Origin: Gammaproteobacteria bacterium
GTDB taxonomy: Bacteria > Pseudomonadota > Gammaproteobacteria > Chromatiales > Chromatiaceae
Reading direction: 5' to 3'
Assembly (NCBI GenBank): GCA_006227775.1
Contig: SBFV01000259.1
Coordinates: 1 to 7,391, forward strand
DNA length: 7,391 bases
The translations under genes were made by a program, and so were the position numbers. Each line of letters begins with the position of its first letter. The stretch's first letter is position 1. This document shows positions 1 through 6,080 of this stretch, piece after piece. The notes beneath the pieces are model-generated. The model did not search any database and had not been told where the DNA came from. It saw only the letters and a list, made by a program, of their open reading frames with translations.

Positions 1-890
1 CGGTTCTCCATCGCCACCTCTTCCAGGGTCTCCAGGCAATCGACGCTGAAGCCGGGACAGATGACCTGGACGTGGCGGATGCCCTGTGCCGGCAGGCCTT
101 GCAGGTATTCGTCGGTGTAGGGCTGAAGCCAGGCCTTGACGCCAAGCCGGCTCTGGAAGGTCACGGCGTAATCCTCGGGGGCCAGCCCAAGGCTCTCCGC
201 CAGCAGGCGCGCCGTCTTCTGACAGTGGCAATAGTAGGGGTCGCCGGCGTCGAAATAGGCCTGGGGCAGACCGTGGAAGGACATCACCAGCCGCTGGGAG
301 CGGCCATGCTCGGCCTGATAGGCGCGCACCGAGTCCGCCAGGGCCGCGATGTAGCCGGGATCATCGTGGTATTGGTTGATGAAACGCATCTCCGGTAGCC
401 AGCGCCAGCCGCGCATTTCCCGGGTCACGGCGTCGAAGACGCTGGCGGTGGTGGTCGCGGAGTACTGGGGATAGAGGGGCAGCACCAGGATGCGCCGCGC
501 CCCGGCCCGGCGCAGGGCCGCCAGGGCGTTGGGGATGGACGGCTGGCCGTAACGCATGGCCAGTTCCACCTTCAGGTCCGGCCCCAGGGCCGCCGCCAGG
601 CGGACATGCTGGGCGCGGGAGATGCTCAGCAGGGGGGAGCCGTCCGCCCCCCAGATACTGGCGTAGGCCCGGGCGGAGCGCTGGGGACGGGTGGTGAGGA
701 TGACGCCGTTGAGGATCAGCCACCAGAGGGGCCGGGGCGTCTCCACCACCCGCGGGTCCCAGAGGAACTGCTTGAGATAGCGCCGCACCGCCGTCCGCTC
801 CGGGGCATCCGGCGTGCCGAGATTGACCAGCAGGACCCCCGTGGCGGGGGGCTGGCCATGGACATAATCGGACTCGGACAGATACTTCAT
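1..890 (-). CDS. hemH: Ferrochelatase, 3' end outside the window
   Basis: Inserts Fe2+ into protoporphyrin IX, the last step of protoheme synthesis, in the cytoplasm or at the inner membrane face. The window holds 296 codons read leftward from the ATG at 888-890. The protein opens with a typical ferrochelatase start (GVLLVNLGTPDAP, residues 18-30). It has the signature SFHGLP (204-209), whose His206 matches the metal-inserting histidine of the family. The segment CPGFSVDCLETLEE (278-291) contains the conserved active-site Glu287. TFQSRLG (244-250) and WLQPYTDE (254-261) are also typical. E. coli HemH has about 320 residues, so only a short C-terminal part is missing beyond position 1. An AGGAG ribosome site lies about 7 bases before the ATG. 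The gene lies 80 bp downstream of the methyltransferase fusion on the same strand, so co-transcription is plausible. No clear terminator or promoter is visible in that gap. Identification is secure; regulation is inferred. Confidence 0.96.
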   Translation of the reverse strand, partial: MKYLSESDYVHGQPPATGVLLVNLGTPDAPERTAVRRYLKQFLWDPRVVETPRPLWWLILNGVILTTRPQRSARAYASIWGADGSPLLSISRAQHVRLAAALGPDLKVELAMRYGQPSIPNALAALRRAGARRILVLPLYPQYSATTTASVFDAVTREMRGWRWLPEMRFINQYHDDPGYIAALADSVRAYQAEHGRSQRLVMSFHGLPQAYFDAGDPYYCHCQKTARLLAESLGLAPEDYAVTFQSRLGVKAWLQPYTDEYLQGLPAQGIRHVQVICPGFSVDCLETLEEVAMEN

Positions 891-970
891 GGGGGCGCTC
901 CTGCAAGTGAACGTGAGGGCGGGCACCTGGCGATTCGGCTACCTGGCATCCGCCTGGCTTCCGCTGGCAA

Positions 971-2251
971 TCAATGTTCCGGCCGGCGCCGCGCCCAGAC
1001 GGCGAACAGGGGATCGGAGAGTTCCAGTTCGCCGGCGCGGGCATCGTCCTCGGGACGGGGCAGGCCCCGGCGACTATAGGTGTTGAAGTCATCCAGGCGC
1101 TCGTCGCTCATCAGGCTGGCGAGGACATAGCCCAGCCGCTCGAAGGGGTGGACTTCGGTCCAGATCTGGACGGCCTTGGTCGGGAACCAGCGGTCCGAGA
1201 AGGTGATGATACAGATCCCACCCGGCTTCAGTACCCGGGCGATTTCCGTGACGATCCAGCGTGGCTCCATCAGATACTCGAAGGAGGCGGTACAGACCAC
1301 GGCATCGAAACTGGCCTTGCCGAAGGGCAGGGTCGGGTCCCGGTTGAGGTCGTGGATCACCCGTTCCGCCAGACGTGGGTTGGCGTCGAGTTCTTCCCGG
1401 TTCATCCCCAGGCCCGTAACCGGGCAGGCGGGATCGATGCGGTCCAGGTGGGAGACCCAGCTCGACATCAGGTCCAGCACCCGGCCGCCGGCGGGGATCA
1501 ACCGGCCATAGAGGGCCGCGATCTGGGCCCGGCAATGGCTGTCCAGGTGGTGAACCAGGCGCGTGCGTTCGTAGAAGATCTCGTCGTCACGATTGTCGAG
1601 ACGAGCCATGGCCTCGGGGTACCAAAAATCCATGGCCGCCCCCGGCAGGGGGAGCTGCATCCCCGGACCCTCGCCCGTCGCCAGCATGGCGATGTCGTTA
1701 CAGATGCCCCCATGCTCCTCGCCCGCGCCCCAGGTACTCAGAATGCCGATCCCCAGCCGCACCGGTACCGCCGCCAGGGGGTGACGGCTGTCGATTTCCA
1801 GGCGTCCCGGGGGCATGCCCGTTACCCGCAGGGGCCGTCGATCATCGGAGAAGATGCCCCGCTGGCCGGCCAGGAAGCCCCGGGGGTAGAAGCGTCCCAG
1901 ACGGGGCTCCAGGTCCCGACGGATCAGCTTGCGGGTGCGGAAGGCGCCCCGGGGGGCGGTGAAGCACTCGCCCTCCTGGTAGCCGGTGAGGCTCCCGGGG
2001 GCGAAGTCCGCTTCGATGCGGTCGCCAACGGCCAGACCCAGGAGTTGACGATCCAGGTTGCCCGGGAAGAAGTCCCGCCAAAGGTTGGACTTACGCACCA
2101 CCCGACTGTCCCGGCAAGTGACGCCGTTGGCCTGGAAGTGGAGGTCCAGTTCCAGTTCCAGCATGGCCCCTGGCTCCACCCGCTCGCGGGAGCGCTCGGT
2201 CACCAGGCTGTGCTCGAAGGTCGGAAGATCCAGGTATTGGATTGGGGTCAT
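971..2251 (-). CDS. FKBP-like domain fused to a SAM-dependent methyltransferase
   Basis: A 426-residue protein with two parts. Residues about 24-170 look like a SlyD-type FKBP peptidyl-prolyl isomerase: a strand GAMLELELDLHF (28-39), then LLGLAVGDRIEADF (70-83), an insert with RFYPRGFLAG (120-129), and LEIDSRHPLA (151-160). The last segment corresponds to the 'vDgNHpLAG' strand of SlyD proteins. Residues about 220-425 are a class I methyltransferase of the type 11 kind: GGRVLDLMSSWVSHL (255-269) at the motif I position, FDAVVCTASFEYL (315-327) as motif II, and EIARVLKPGG (336-345) as post-motif II. Motif I lacks the usual GxGxG loop. The start is the ATG at 2249-2251, with AGGTGA just upstream. 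An earlier in-frame TTG at 2284 would run through the operator region and has no ribosome site. The gene is divergent from the B12-binding regulator and upstream of hemH. The methyl acceptor is unknown. Fusion of a folding domain to a methyltransferase suggests a protein substrate, but that is inference. Confidence 0.85.
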   Translation of the reverse strand: MTPIQYLDLPTFEHSLVTERSRERVEPGAMLELELDLHFQANGVTCRDSRVVRKSNLWRDFFPGNLDRQLLGLAVGDRIEADFAPGSLTGYQEGECFTAPRGAFRTRKLIRRDLEPRLGRFYPRGFLAGQRGIFSDDRRPLRVTGMPPGRLEIDSRHPLAAVPVRLGIGILSTWGAGEEHGGICNDIAMLATGEGPGMQLPLPGAAMDFWYPEAMARLDNRDDEIFYERTRLVHHLDSHCRAQIAALYGRLIPAGGRVLDLMSSWVSHLDRIDPACPVTGLGMNREELDANPRLAERVIHDLNRDPTLPFGKASFDAVVCTASFEYLMEPRWIVTEIARVLKPGGICIITFSDRWFPTKAVQIWTEVHPFERLGYVLASLMSDERLDDFNTYSRRGLPRPEDDARAGELELSDPLFAVWARRRPEH

Positions 2252-2264
2252 GATGGTCACCTGC

Positions 2265-2294
2265 CTTGTATCGGTCTTGTACAATTCTTGTCTA
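2265..2294 (-). promoter_or_regulatory. Candidate leftward promoter for the methyltransferase-hemH unit
   Basis: On the minus strand TAGACA (plus 2289-2294) matches five of six bases of the -35 consensus. TACAAG (plus 2265-2270, 18-bp spacer) or GATACA (plus 2267-2272, 16-bp spacer) could be the -10. Both boxes lie inside the direct-repeat array, so one bound protein could block both directions. The -10 match is weak, and the transcript leader before the ATG at 2251 would be very short. Treat this as a candidate only. Confidence 0.3.
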
Positions 2295-2297
2295 AGT
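2265..2297. promoter_or_regulatory. Three 11-bp direct repeats, probable CarH/LitR operator
   Basis: Three head-to-tail 11-bp units are seen: 2265-2275 cttgtatcggt, 2276-2286 cttgtacaatt and 2287-2297 cttgtctaagt. All share CTTGT at the start and T at the last position; the middle varies. A weaker fourth unit (gtggtataaca, 2298-2308) would continue the phase into the -10 box. The centre contains the palindrome TTGTACAA (2277-2284). The array sits between the divergent regulator and methyltransferase genes. The published CarH-DNA structure shows DNA-binding domains of one tetramer contacting successive 11-bp direct repeats over a -35 region, which is the arrangement seen here. That the neighbouring MerR protein binds this array is inference. 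Confidence 0.65.
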
Positions 2298-2307
2298 GTG
2301 GTATAAC
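2277..2307 (+). promoter_or_regulatory. Rightward promoter for the MerR regulator gene
   Basis: The -10 box TATAAC (2302-2307) matches five of six consensus bases and stands out in this GC-rich window. Possible -35 boxes overlap the second direct repeat. TTGTAC (2277-2282) gives a 19-bp spacer, as in classical MerR-activated promoters; TGTACA (2278-2283) gives 18 bp and is closer to TTGACA at its 3' end. The start site would fall in or just after an A8 tract (2308-2315), giving a leader of only about 20 bases before the ATG at 2335. GGAGG (2321-2325) is the ribosome site. A repressor on the direct repeats would cover the -35 and spacer. Confidence 0.6.
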
Positions 2308-2334
2308 AAAAAAAACGACTGGAGGCAAGTCAGC

Positions 2335-3411
2335 ATGAATGAGGGTGCGGTGGAGGACGGTCTCGACGTGGATCTCGACATGGGGTTGCAGCGGCTCGGG
2401 CTCTACCCCATCCGCACCGTCTCCCGCCTGACCGGGGTCCCGTCGGTGACCCTGCGGGCCTGGGAACGCCGCTACCGTCTGATCACGCCAACCCGGACGG
2501 AGAAGGGCCACCGCCTCTACACCGAGGCGGACATCGCGCGGGTACGCCAGGTCCTGGCGCTGCTGGAGCGGGGGGTGGGGGTCGGGCAGGTCGGGTCCTT
2601 TCTCGAACGGGCCGCCAACGACGCCGATCCGGGGCGGCTCGAGCCCCTGGCCTCCGTCCCGGCCAGTCCAGCCCCGGCCGGACCCCTGACCGCGGCCGCG
2701 CCACGGCCGGAGGCGGAGGTACCGGCGAGGGCCCCGATGGCCGGGGTCGATCCCTGGCCGGCCTACATCGCCGCCATGCTCGAGGGGACGCGCCGCTTCG
2801 ACGCGGCGGCCCTGGATGCCGTCTACAACGACGCCCTGTCCCTCTACCCGATCGAACGGGTTTCCAGCCACCTCACCACCCCGGTCCTGGAGCGGCTGGG
2901 TGCCGAGTGGCCCCAGGGGGAGGCGAGCATCGCCCGGGAGCACTTCTTTTCCAATTTCCTGCGCAACAAGCTCGGGGCGCGCTTCCAGCACCTGAACGCC
3001 CTCGGCCAGGGACCCCGCCTGGTCGCCGCCTGTCCCGCCGGGGAGCATCACGAGCTGGGCCTGATCCAGTTCGCCCTGGCGGCCGCCGGCCAGGGTTACC
3101 GGCTGGTGCTGCTGGGCGCCGACGTCCCCGCCAGCGAGATCGCCGCCGCCGCCCGCATCGCCGATTGCCGGGCGGTGGTGCTCTCGGCCTCCGCCCAGAT
3201 GCCGGCCGAGGCCCTGGCCCAAGAACTTGCCGCCCTGGTGGCTCTCACGTCCCTGCCCATCCTGGTGGGTGGCATGGCATCCATACACTCACCCCAGGTC
3301 ATCACCGTCGCGGGCGCCCAGCCCTTGGGCACGGAGTTCACTCAGGCCCTGCGGCTCATTGGCGCATGCCTGGGTTGGCCACATCCCGCCGATTTCGGTC
3401 AGATGCCATAG
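2335..3411 (+). CDS. carH: MerR-family regulator with B12-binding light-sensor module (CarH/LitR type)
   Basis: A 358-residue probable adenosylcobalamin photoreceptor and transcriptional regulator. Characterised relatives bind DNA as dark tetramers and fall apart in light. A short acidic N-terminus precedes a MerR winged helix at 23-90: RTVSRLTGVPSVTLRAWERR (27-46), then TRTEKGHRLY (53-62). A long Pro/Ala-rich linker spans about 98-138. The four-helix cap domain (140-220) holds the CarH-type Wx9EH motif as W192, E202 and H203. The Rossmann-like B12 domain (227-345) holds E237-x-H239-x-x-G242, whose histidine is the lower cobalt ligand in CarH. The residue after the Trp is Pro193, where Thermus CarH has His132, the upper ligand formed on illumination. 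The ATG at 2335 is chosen over an upstream in-frame GTG at 2296 because GGAGG lies 9 bases before it. The gene is divergent from the methyltransferase fusion and 93 bp upstream of photolyase. Family assignment is strong; B12 binding and light response are inferred from motifs. Confidence 0.9.
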   Translation: MNEGAVEDGLDVDLDMGLQRLGLYPIRTVSRLTGVPSVTLRAWERRYRLITPTRTEKGHRLYTEADIARVRQVLALLERGVGVGQVGSFLERAANDADPGRLEPLASVPASPAPAGPLTAAAPRPEAEVPARAPMAGVDPWPAYIAAMLEGTRRFDAAALDAVYNDALSLYPIERVSSHLTTPVLERLGAEWPQGEASIAREHFFSNFLRNKLGARFQHLNALGQGPRLVAACPAGEHHELGLIQFALAAAGQGYRLVLLGADVPASEIAAAARIADCRAVVLSASAQMPAEALAQELAALVALTSLPILVGGMASIHSPQVITVAGAQPLGTEFTQALRLIGACLGWPHPADFGQMP

Positions 3412-3504
3412 GGCGTTGACGTGGCAGCCACCCCCTTCCTGGCCGCATCCCCGTTCATTGGTCGCCTAACCCGGACAATCCACCCGCTCCAGTAGCCCAT
3501 CGCC

Positions 3505-4947
3505 ATGTCAGCAGCTCCCGTCATCCTCTGGTACCGCGACGATTTCCGCCTCTCCGACCATGCCCCCTTGCGGGCCGCGGTTGCCAGCGGTGCCCCGATC
3601 ATCCCCCTCTACGTCCTGGATGACGAAACCCCCGGCCCCTGGCGGCTGGGTGGCGCCAGTCGCTGGTGGCTCCATCACAGCCTGGCCGCCCTGGCCGCGG
3701 ACCTGAGCGCCCGGGGTGGTCGCCTGGTCATCCGCCGCGGCGACGCCTGCGCGGTCATCCGCCAGCTCGCGCGGGAGTGCCAGGCCCAGGCCCTCTACTT
3801 TCACCGCGGCTACACCCCGGCGGAGGCGGACCTGGAGCGGCGCTTGTGGCGGGAACTGGGGGATAGCCTGGAGGTCCGCCGCTTTCGTGGCCGCCTGCTT
3901 GTGGAACCGGAGCAGGTCAAGACCGGGGCCGGCGAGCCCTTCAAGGTCTTCACCCCCTTCTGGCGGGCCTGCCTGAGCTTGCCGGAGCCCGAGGCCCCGG
4001 CACCCGCCCCCGAACGCCTGGCGCCTCCCCCGCCCGAGGTCACCGGCCTGGACCTGGACGACCTGGCGCTGCTCCCCCGGACCCCGGACTGGGCCGGCGG
4101 CCTGCGGGACAACTGGCGACCCGGGGAGGCCGGGGCCTGGGAGCGCCTGACCGCCTTCCTCGACGCGGCGGTGGTGGGCTATGCCGCGGACCGCGACCTC
4201 CCCGGCCACCCCGGCACCTCCCGGCTTTCGCCCCACCTGCATTTCGGCGAGATCTCCCCCCGCCAGGTCTGGCACGCGGTGCGCGGTCTCCAGGCCGGTT
4301 ACGCCGCCGCCACCAAGGGCGGAGACGCCTTTCTGCGCGAGGTGGGCTGGCGGGAGTTCTGCCAGCATCTGCTCCACCACTGGCCGCGCCTGCCGACGGA
4401 ACCCTTCAACCCCCGCTTCGCCCACTTCCCCTGGCGGGAGGATGAGGCCGCCTTTGGCGCCTGGCGGCGTGGCCAGACCGGCTACCCCCTGGTGGACGCC
4501 GGGATGCGCGAGCTGTGGCATACCGGCTGGATGCACAACCGGGTGCGCATGGTGGTCGCCTCTTTTCTGGTCAAGCACCTGCTGGTGCCCTGGCAGCGCG
4601 GCCAGGACTGGTTCTGGGACACCCTGGTGGACGCGGACCTGGCCAACAACGCCGGGAGCTGGCAATGGGTCGCCGGCTGCGGCGCCGACGCCGCCCCCTA
4701 CTTCCGCATCTTCAACCCGGTGCTCCAGGGCCAGAAGTTCGACGCCCGGGGCGATTACGTCCGCCGCTGGGTGCCCGAGCTGCGGCGCCTGCCCGACCGG
4801 GACCTCCACGCCCCCTTCGCCGCGGGCCAGGCCAGCCTCGCCGCCGCCGGCGTGCGCCTGGGGGTGGACTATCCCGCGCCCCTGGTCGAGCATGACTTCG
4901 CCCGCCAGCGCGCCCTGGCGGCCCTGGCGACCCTCAGGGAAGCTTGA
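3505..4947 (+). CDS. phrB: Deoxyribodipyrimidine photolyase, class I CPD type
   Basis: A 480-residue flavoprotein expected to split cyclobutane pyrimidine dimers using blue or near-UV light. The N-terminal Rossmann domain begins VILWYRDDFRLSDH (6-19), and PFKVFTPFW (145-153) closes the antenna part; the antenna chromophore cannot be told from sequence alone. The FAD domain has GTSRLSPHLHFGEISP (237-252), GWREF (281-285), TGYPLVDAGMRELWHTGWMH (325-344) and DLANNAGSW (378-386). The segment GADAAPYFRIFNP (393-405) is also typical. The electron-transfer Trp triad is intact: W310, W363 and W386 align with E. coli W306, W359 and W382. Length is normal (E. coli PhrB has 472). The protein lacks the features of (6-4) photolyases of the FeS-BCP type. 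The ATG at 3505 has no clear ribosome site. The gene follows the B12-type regulator by 93 bp on the same strand with no visible terminator, so light-induced co-expression is likely. Confidence 0.95.
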   Translation: MSAAPVILWYRDDFRLSDHAPLRAAVASGAPIIPLYVLDDETPGPWRLGGASRWWLHHSLAALAADLSARGGRLVIRRGDACAVIRQLARECQAQALYFHRGYTPAEADLERRLWRELGDSLEVRRFRGRLLVEPEQVKTGAGEPFKVFTPFWRACLSLPEPEAPAPAPERLAPPPPEVTGLDLDDLALLPRTPDWAGGLRDNWRPGEAGAWERLTAFLDAAVVGYAADRDLPGHPGTSRLSPHLHFGEISPRQVWHAVRGLQAGYAAATKGGDAFLREVGWREFCQHLLHHWPRLPTEPFNPRFAHFPWREDEAAFGAWRRGQTGYPLVDAGMRELWHTGWMHNRVRMVVASFLVKHLLVPWQRGQDWFWDTLVDADLANNAGSWQWVAGCGADAAPYFRIFNPVLQGQKFDARGDYVRRWVPELRRLPDRDLHAPFAAGQASLAAAGVRLGVDYPAPLVEHDFARQRALAALATLREA

Positions 4948-5074
4948 GGCCAGTTATTTCAGCGCCATTTCAAAGGCTCAACCTGCGTCCATTTGCTAGT
5001 CCCCATCCGCGCCCTGGGGGTGCCTGAATTTGGGAACCAATGCATGGACGGTTACTTGCCCGTGCTTACCTGCG

Positions 5075-5110
5075 TGGCAATGGCCGGCGATCCTAGCCCC
5101 GGGCATGCCA
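5075..5110. repeat. Imperfect inverted repeat upstream of the SDR gene
   Basis: The arms 5075-5087 and 5099-5110 can pair over 11 bp, with one bulged A (5080) and one G-G mismatch, around an 11-base loop. The 206-bp gap between photolyase and the SDR gene holds nothing else that stands out apart from the SDR ribosome site. No T-run follows the hairpin, so it is not a standard intrinsic terminator. It could be a Rho-independent-like pause, a processing site, or chance in GC-rich DNA. Confidence 0.3.
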
Positions 5111-5153
5111 ACCTATTACCATCCCTGTGTGCTTGTTAATGGAGGAGAGAGCC

Positions 5154-6080
5154 ATGAAAGTCAGTCTGATCGGCGGAACCGGATTCGTCGGTTCCCATAT
5201 CGTCCCGGCCCTGATCGCGGCGGGCCATGTGCCCCGGCTGCTGATGCGGGACCCCGCCAGTGGCCGCGGTCTGCCCCTCGACCAGTGTGAGGTGGTCCCC
5301 GGCGAGGTTGCCGATTCAGCGGCCCTGGCCGAATGCGTCCGCGGGGCCGACGCGGTCATCTACCTCATCGGCATCCTGCGGGAGTTCCCCTCCCAGGGCA
5401 TCACCTTCGAGGGGCTTCAGTTCAGCGGGGTCGAACGGACCCTGGAGGCCAGCCGGGCGGCGGGGGTAGGGCGCTTCCTGCTCATGAGCGCCAATGGCGT
5501 CAAGCCGGACGGCACCCCCTACCAGCGGACCAAGTTTCAGGCGGAGGAGGCGGTCAAGGCCTCGGGCCTGCGCTGGACCATCTTCCGTCCCTCGGTGATC
5601 TTCGGCCCGCCCCAGGGGCGCATGGAGTTCTGCACCCAGTTGCGCCGGGACATCATCGACAGCCCCCTGCCGGCACCGCTCTTCTATCCCGGCCTGCTGC
5701 CCACCGGCGCCGGCGCCTTCCAACTCGCCCCCGTGGCCATCGCCGACGTGGCCCAGGCCTTCGTCCGCGCCCTGACCCGGCCGGAGACCGAGGGCCGCAC
5801 CTTCGAGCTCTGCGGCCCGGAGCCCAAGAGCTGGAAGGAAATCCTGGCGACCATCGCCGCCGCCGTGGACAAGCGCAAGCTGATGCTGCCCGCCCCGGCC
5901 ATCGGCGTGAAGACGGCCGCCGCCCTCTTCGACCGCTTCTACTGGTTCCCCATCAGCCGCGACCAGCTCACCATGCTCATGGAGGGCAATGTCTGCGCCG
6001 ATGCCAGCGCCTACCCCCTGCTCGGCATCAGCCCCCAGCCCTTCACCGTGGAGAGCCTGAGCTACCTCCGCGCGGGATGA
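5154..6080 (+). CDS. Atypical SDR, NAD(P)-binding protein of the complex I NDUFA9-like family
   Basis: A 308-residue Rossmann-fold protein. It opens MKVSLIGGTGFVGSH, with the dinucleotide-binding GGTGFVG at 7-13. ADAVIYLIGIL (65-75) follows the fourth strand. MSANGVKPDGTPYQRTKFQAE (111-131) carries the YxxxK pair Y123/K127, and FRPSVIFGP (144-152) is typical of extended and atypical SDRs. Mitochondrial NDUFA9 is a structural subunit of complex I; bacterial relatives are usually annotated as NAD(P)H-binding or epimerase-like, with unknown substrates. The retained YxxxK pair leaves room for catalysis. The ATG at 5154 is preferred because GGAGG (5141-5145) lies 8 bases upstream; earlier in-frame starts at 5127 and 5139 have no ribosome site. 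The stop overlaps the next gene by four bases. No transmembrane segment or signal peptide is evident. Family assignment is good; function is open. Confidence 0.88.
   Translation: MKVSLIGGTGFVGSHIVPALIAAGHVPRLLMRDPASGRGLPLDQCEVVPGEVADSAALAECVRGADAVIYLIGILREFPSQGITFEGLQFSGVERTLEASRAAGVGRFLLMSANGVKPDGTPYQRTKFQAEEAVKASGLRWTIFRPSVIFGPPQGRMEFCTQLRRDIIDSPLPAPLFYPGLLPTGAGAFQLAPVAIADVAQAFVRALTRPETEGRTFELCGPEPKSWKEILATIAAAVDKRKLMLPAPAIGVKTAAALFDRFYWFPISRDQLTMLMEGNVCADASAYPLLGISPQPFTVESLSYLRAG

Noticed and set aside
926..970. Four copies of CTGGC in the gap between hemH and the methyltransferase fusion
   Set aside because: The copies have uneven spacing and are short, common words in GC-rich DNA; there is no stem-loop and T-run to make a terminator.
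974..2338. A 454-codon plus-strand frame across the methyltransferase fusion
   Set aside because: It has no domain signature, runs through the divergent promoter region, and lies opposite a gene with clear FKBP and methyltransferase motifs.
2257..3288. A 343-codon minus-strand frame across the MerR regulator
   Set aside because: Low-complexity composition and overlap with a convincing MerR/B12 gene mark it as a shadow.
3416..3444. TTGACG (3416-3421) as a -35 for a separate photolyase promoter
   Set aside because: The sequence at 16-18 bp spacing is GC-rich and has no -10-like box, so co-transcription with the regulator is the simpler reading.
3508..4893. A 461-codon open frame on the minus strand opposite photolyase
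   Set aside because: It mirrors the third-position GC bias of the photolyase gene, is rich in Gly, Val and Pro with no recognisable domain, and the opposite strand encodes a clear full-length photolyase.
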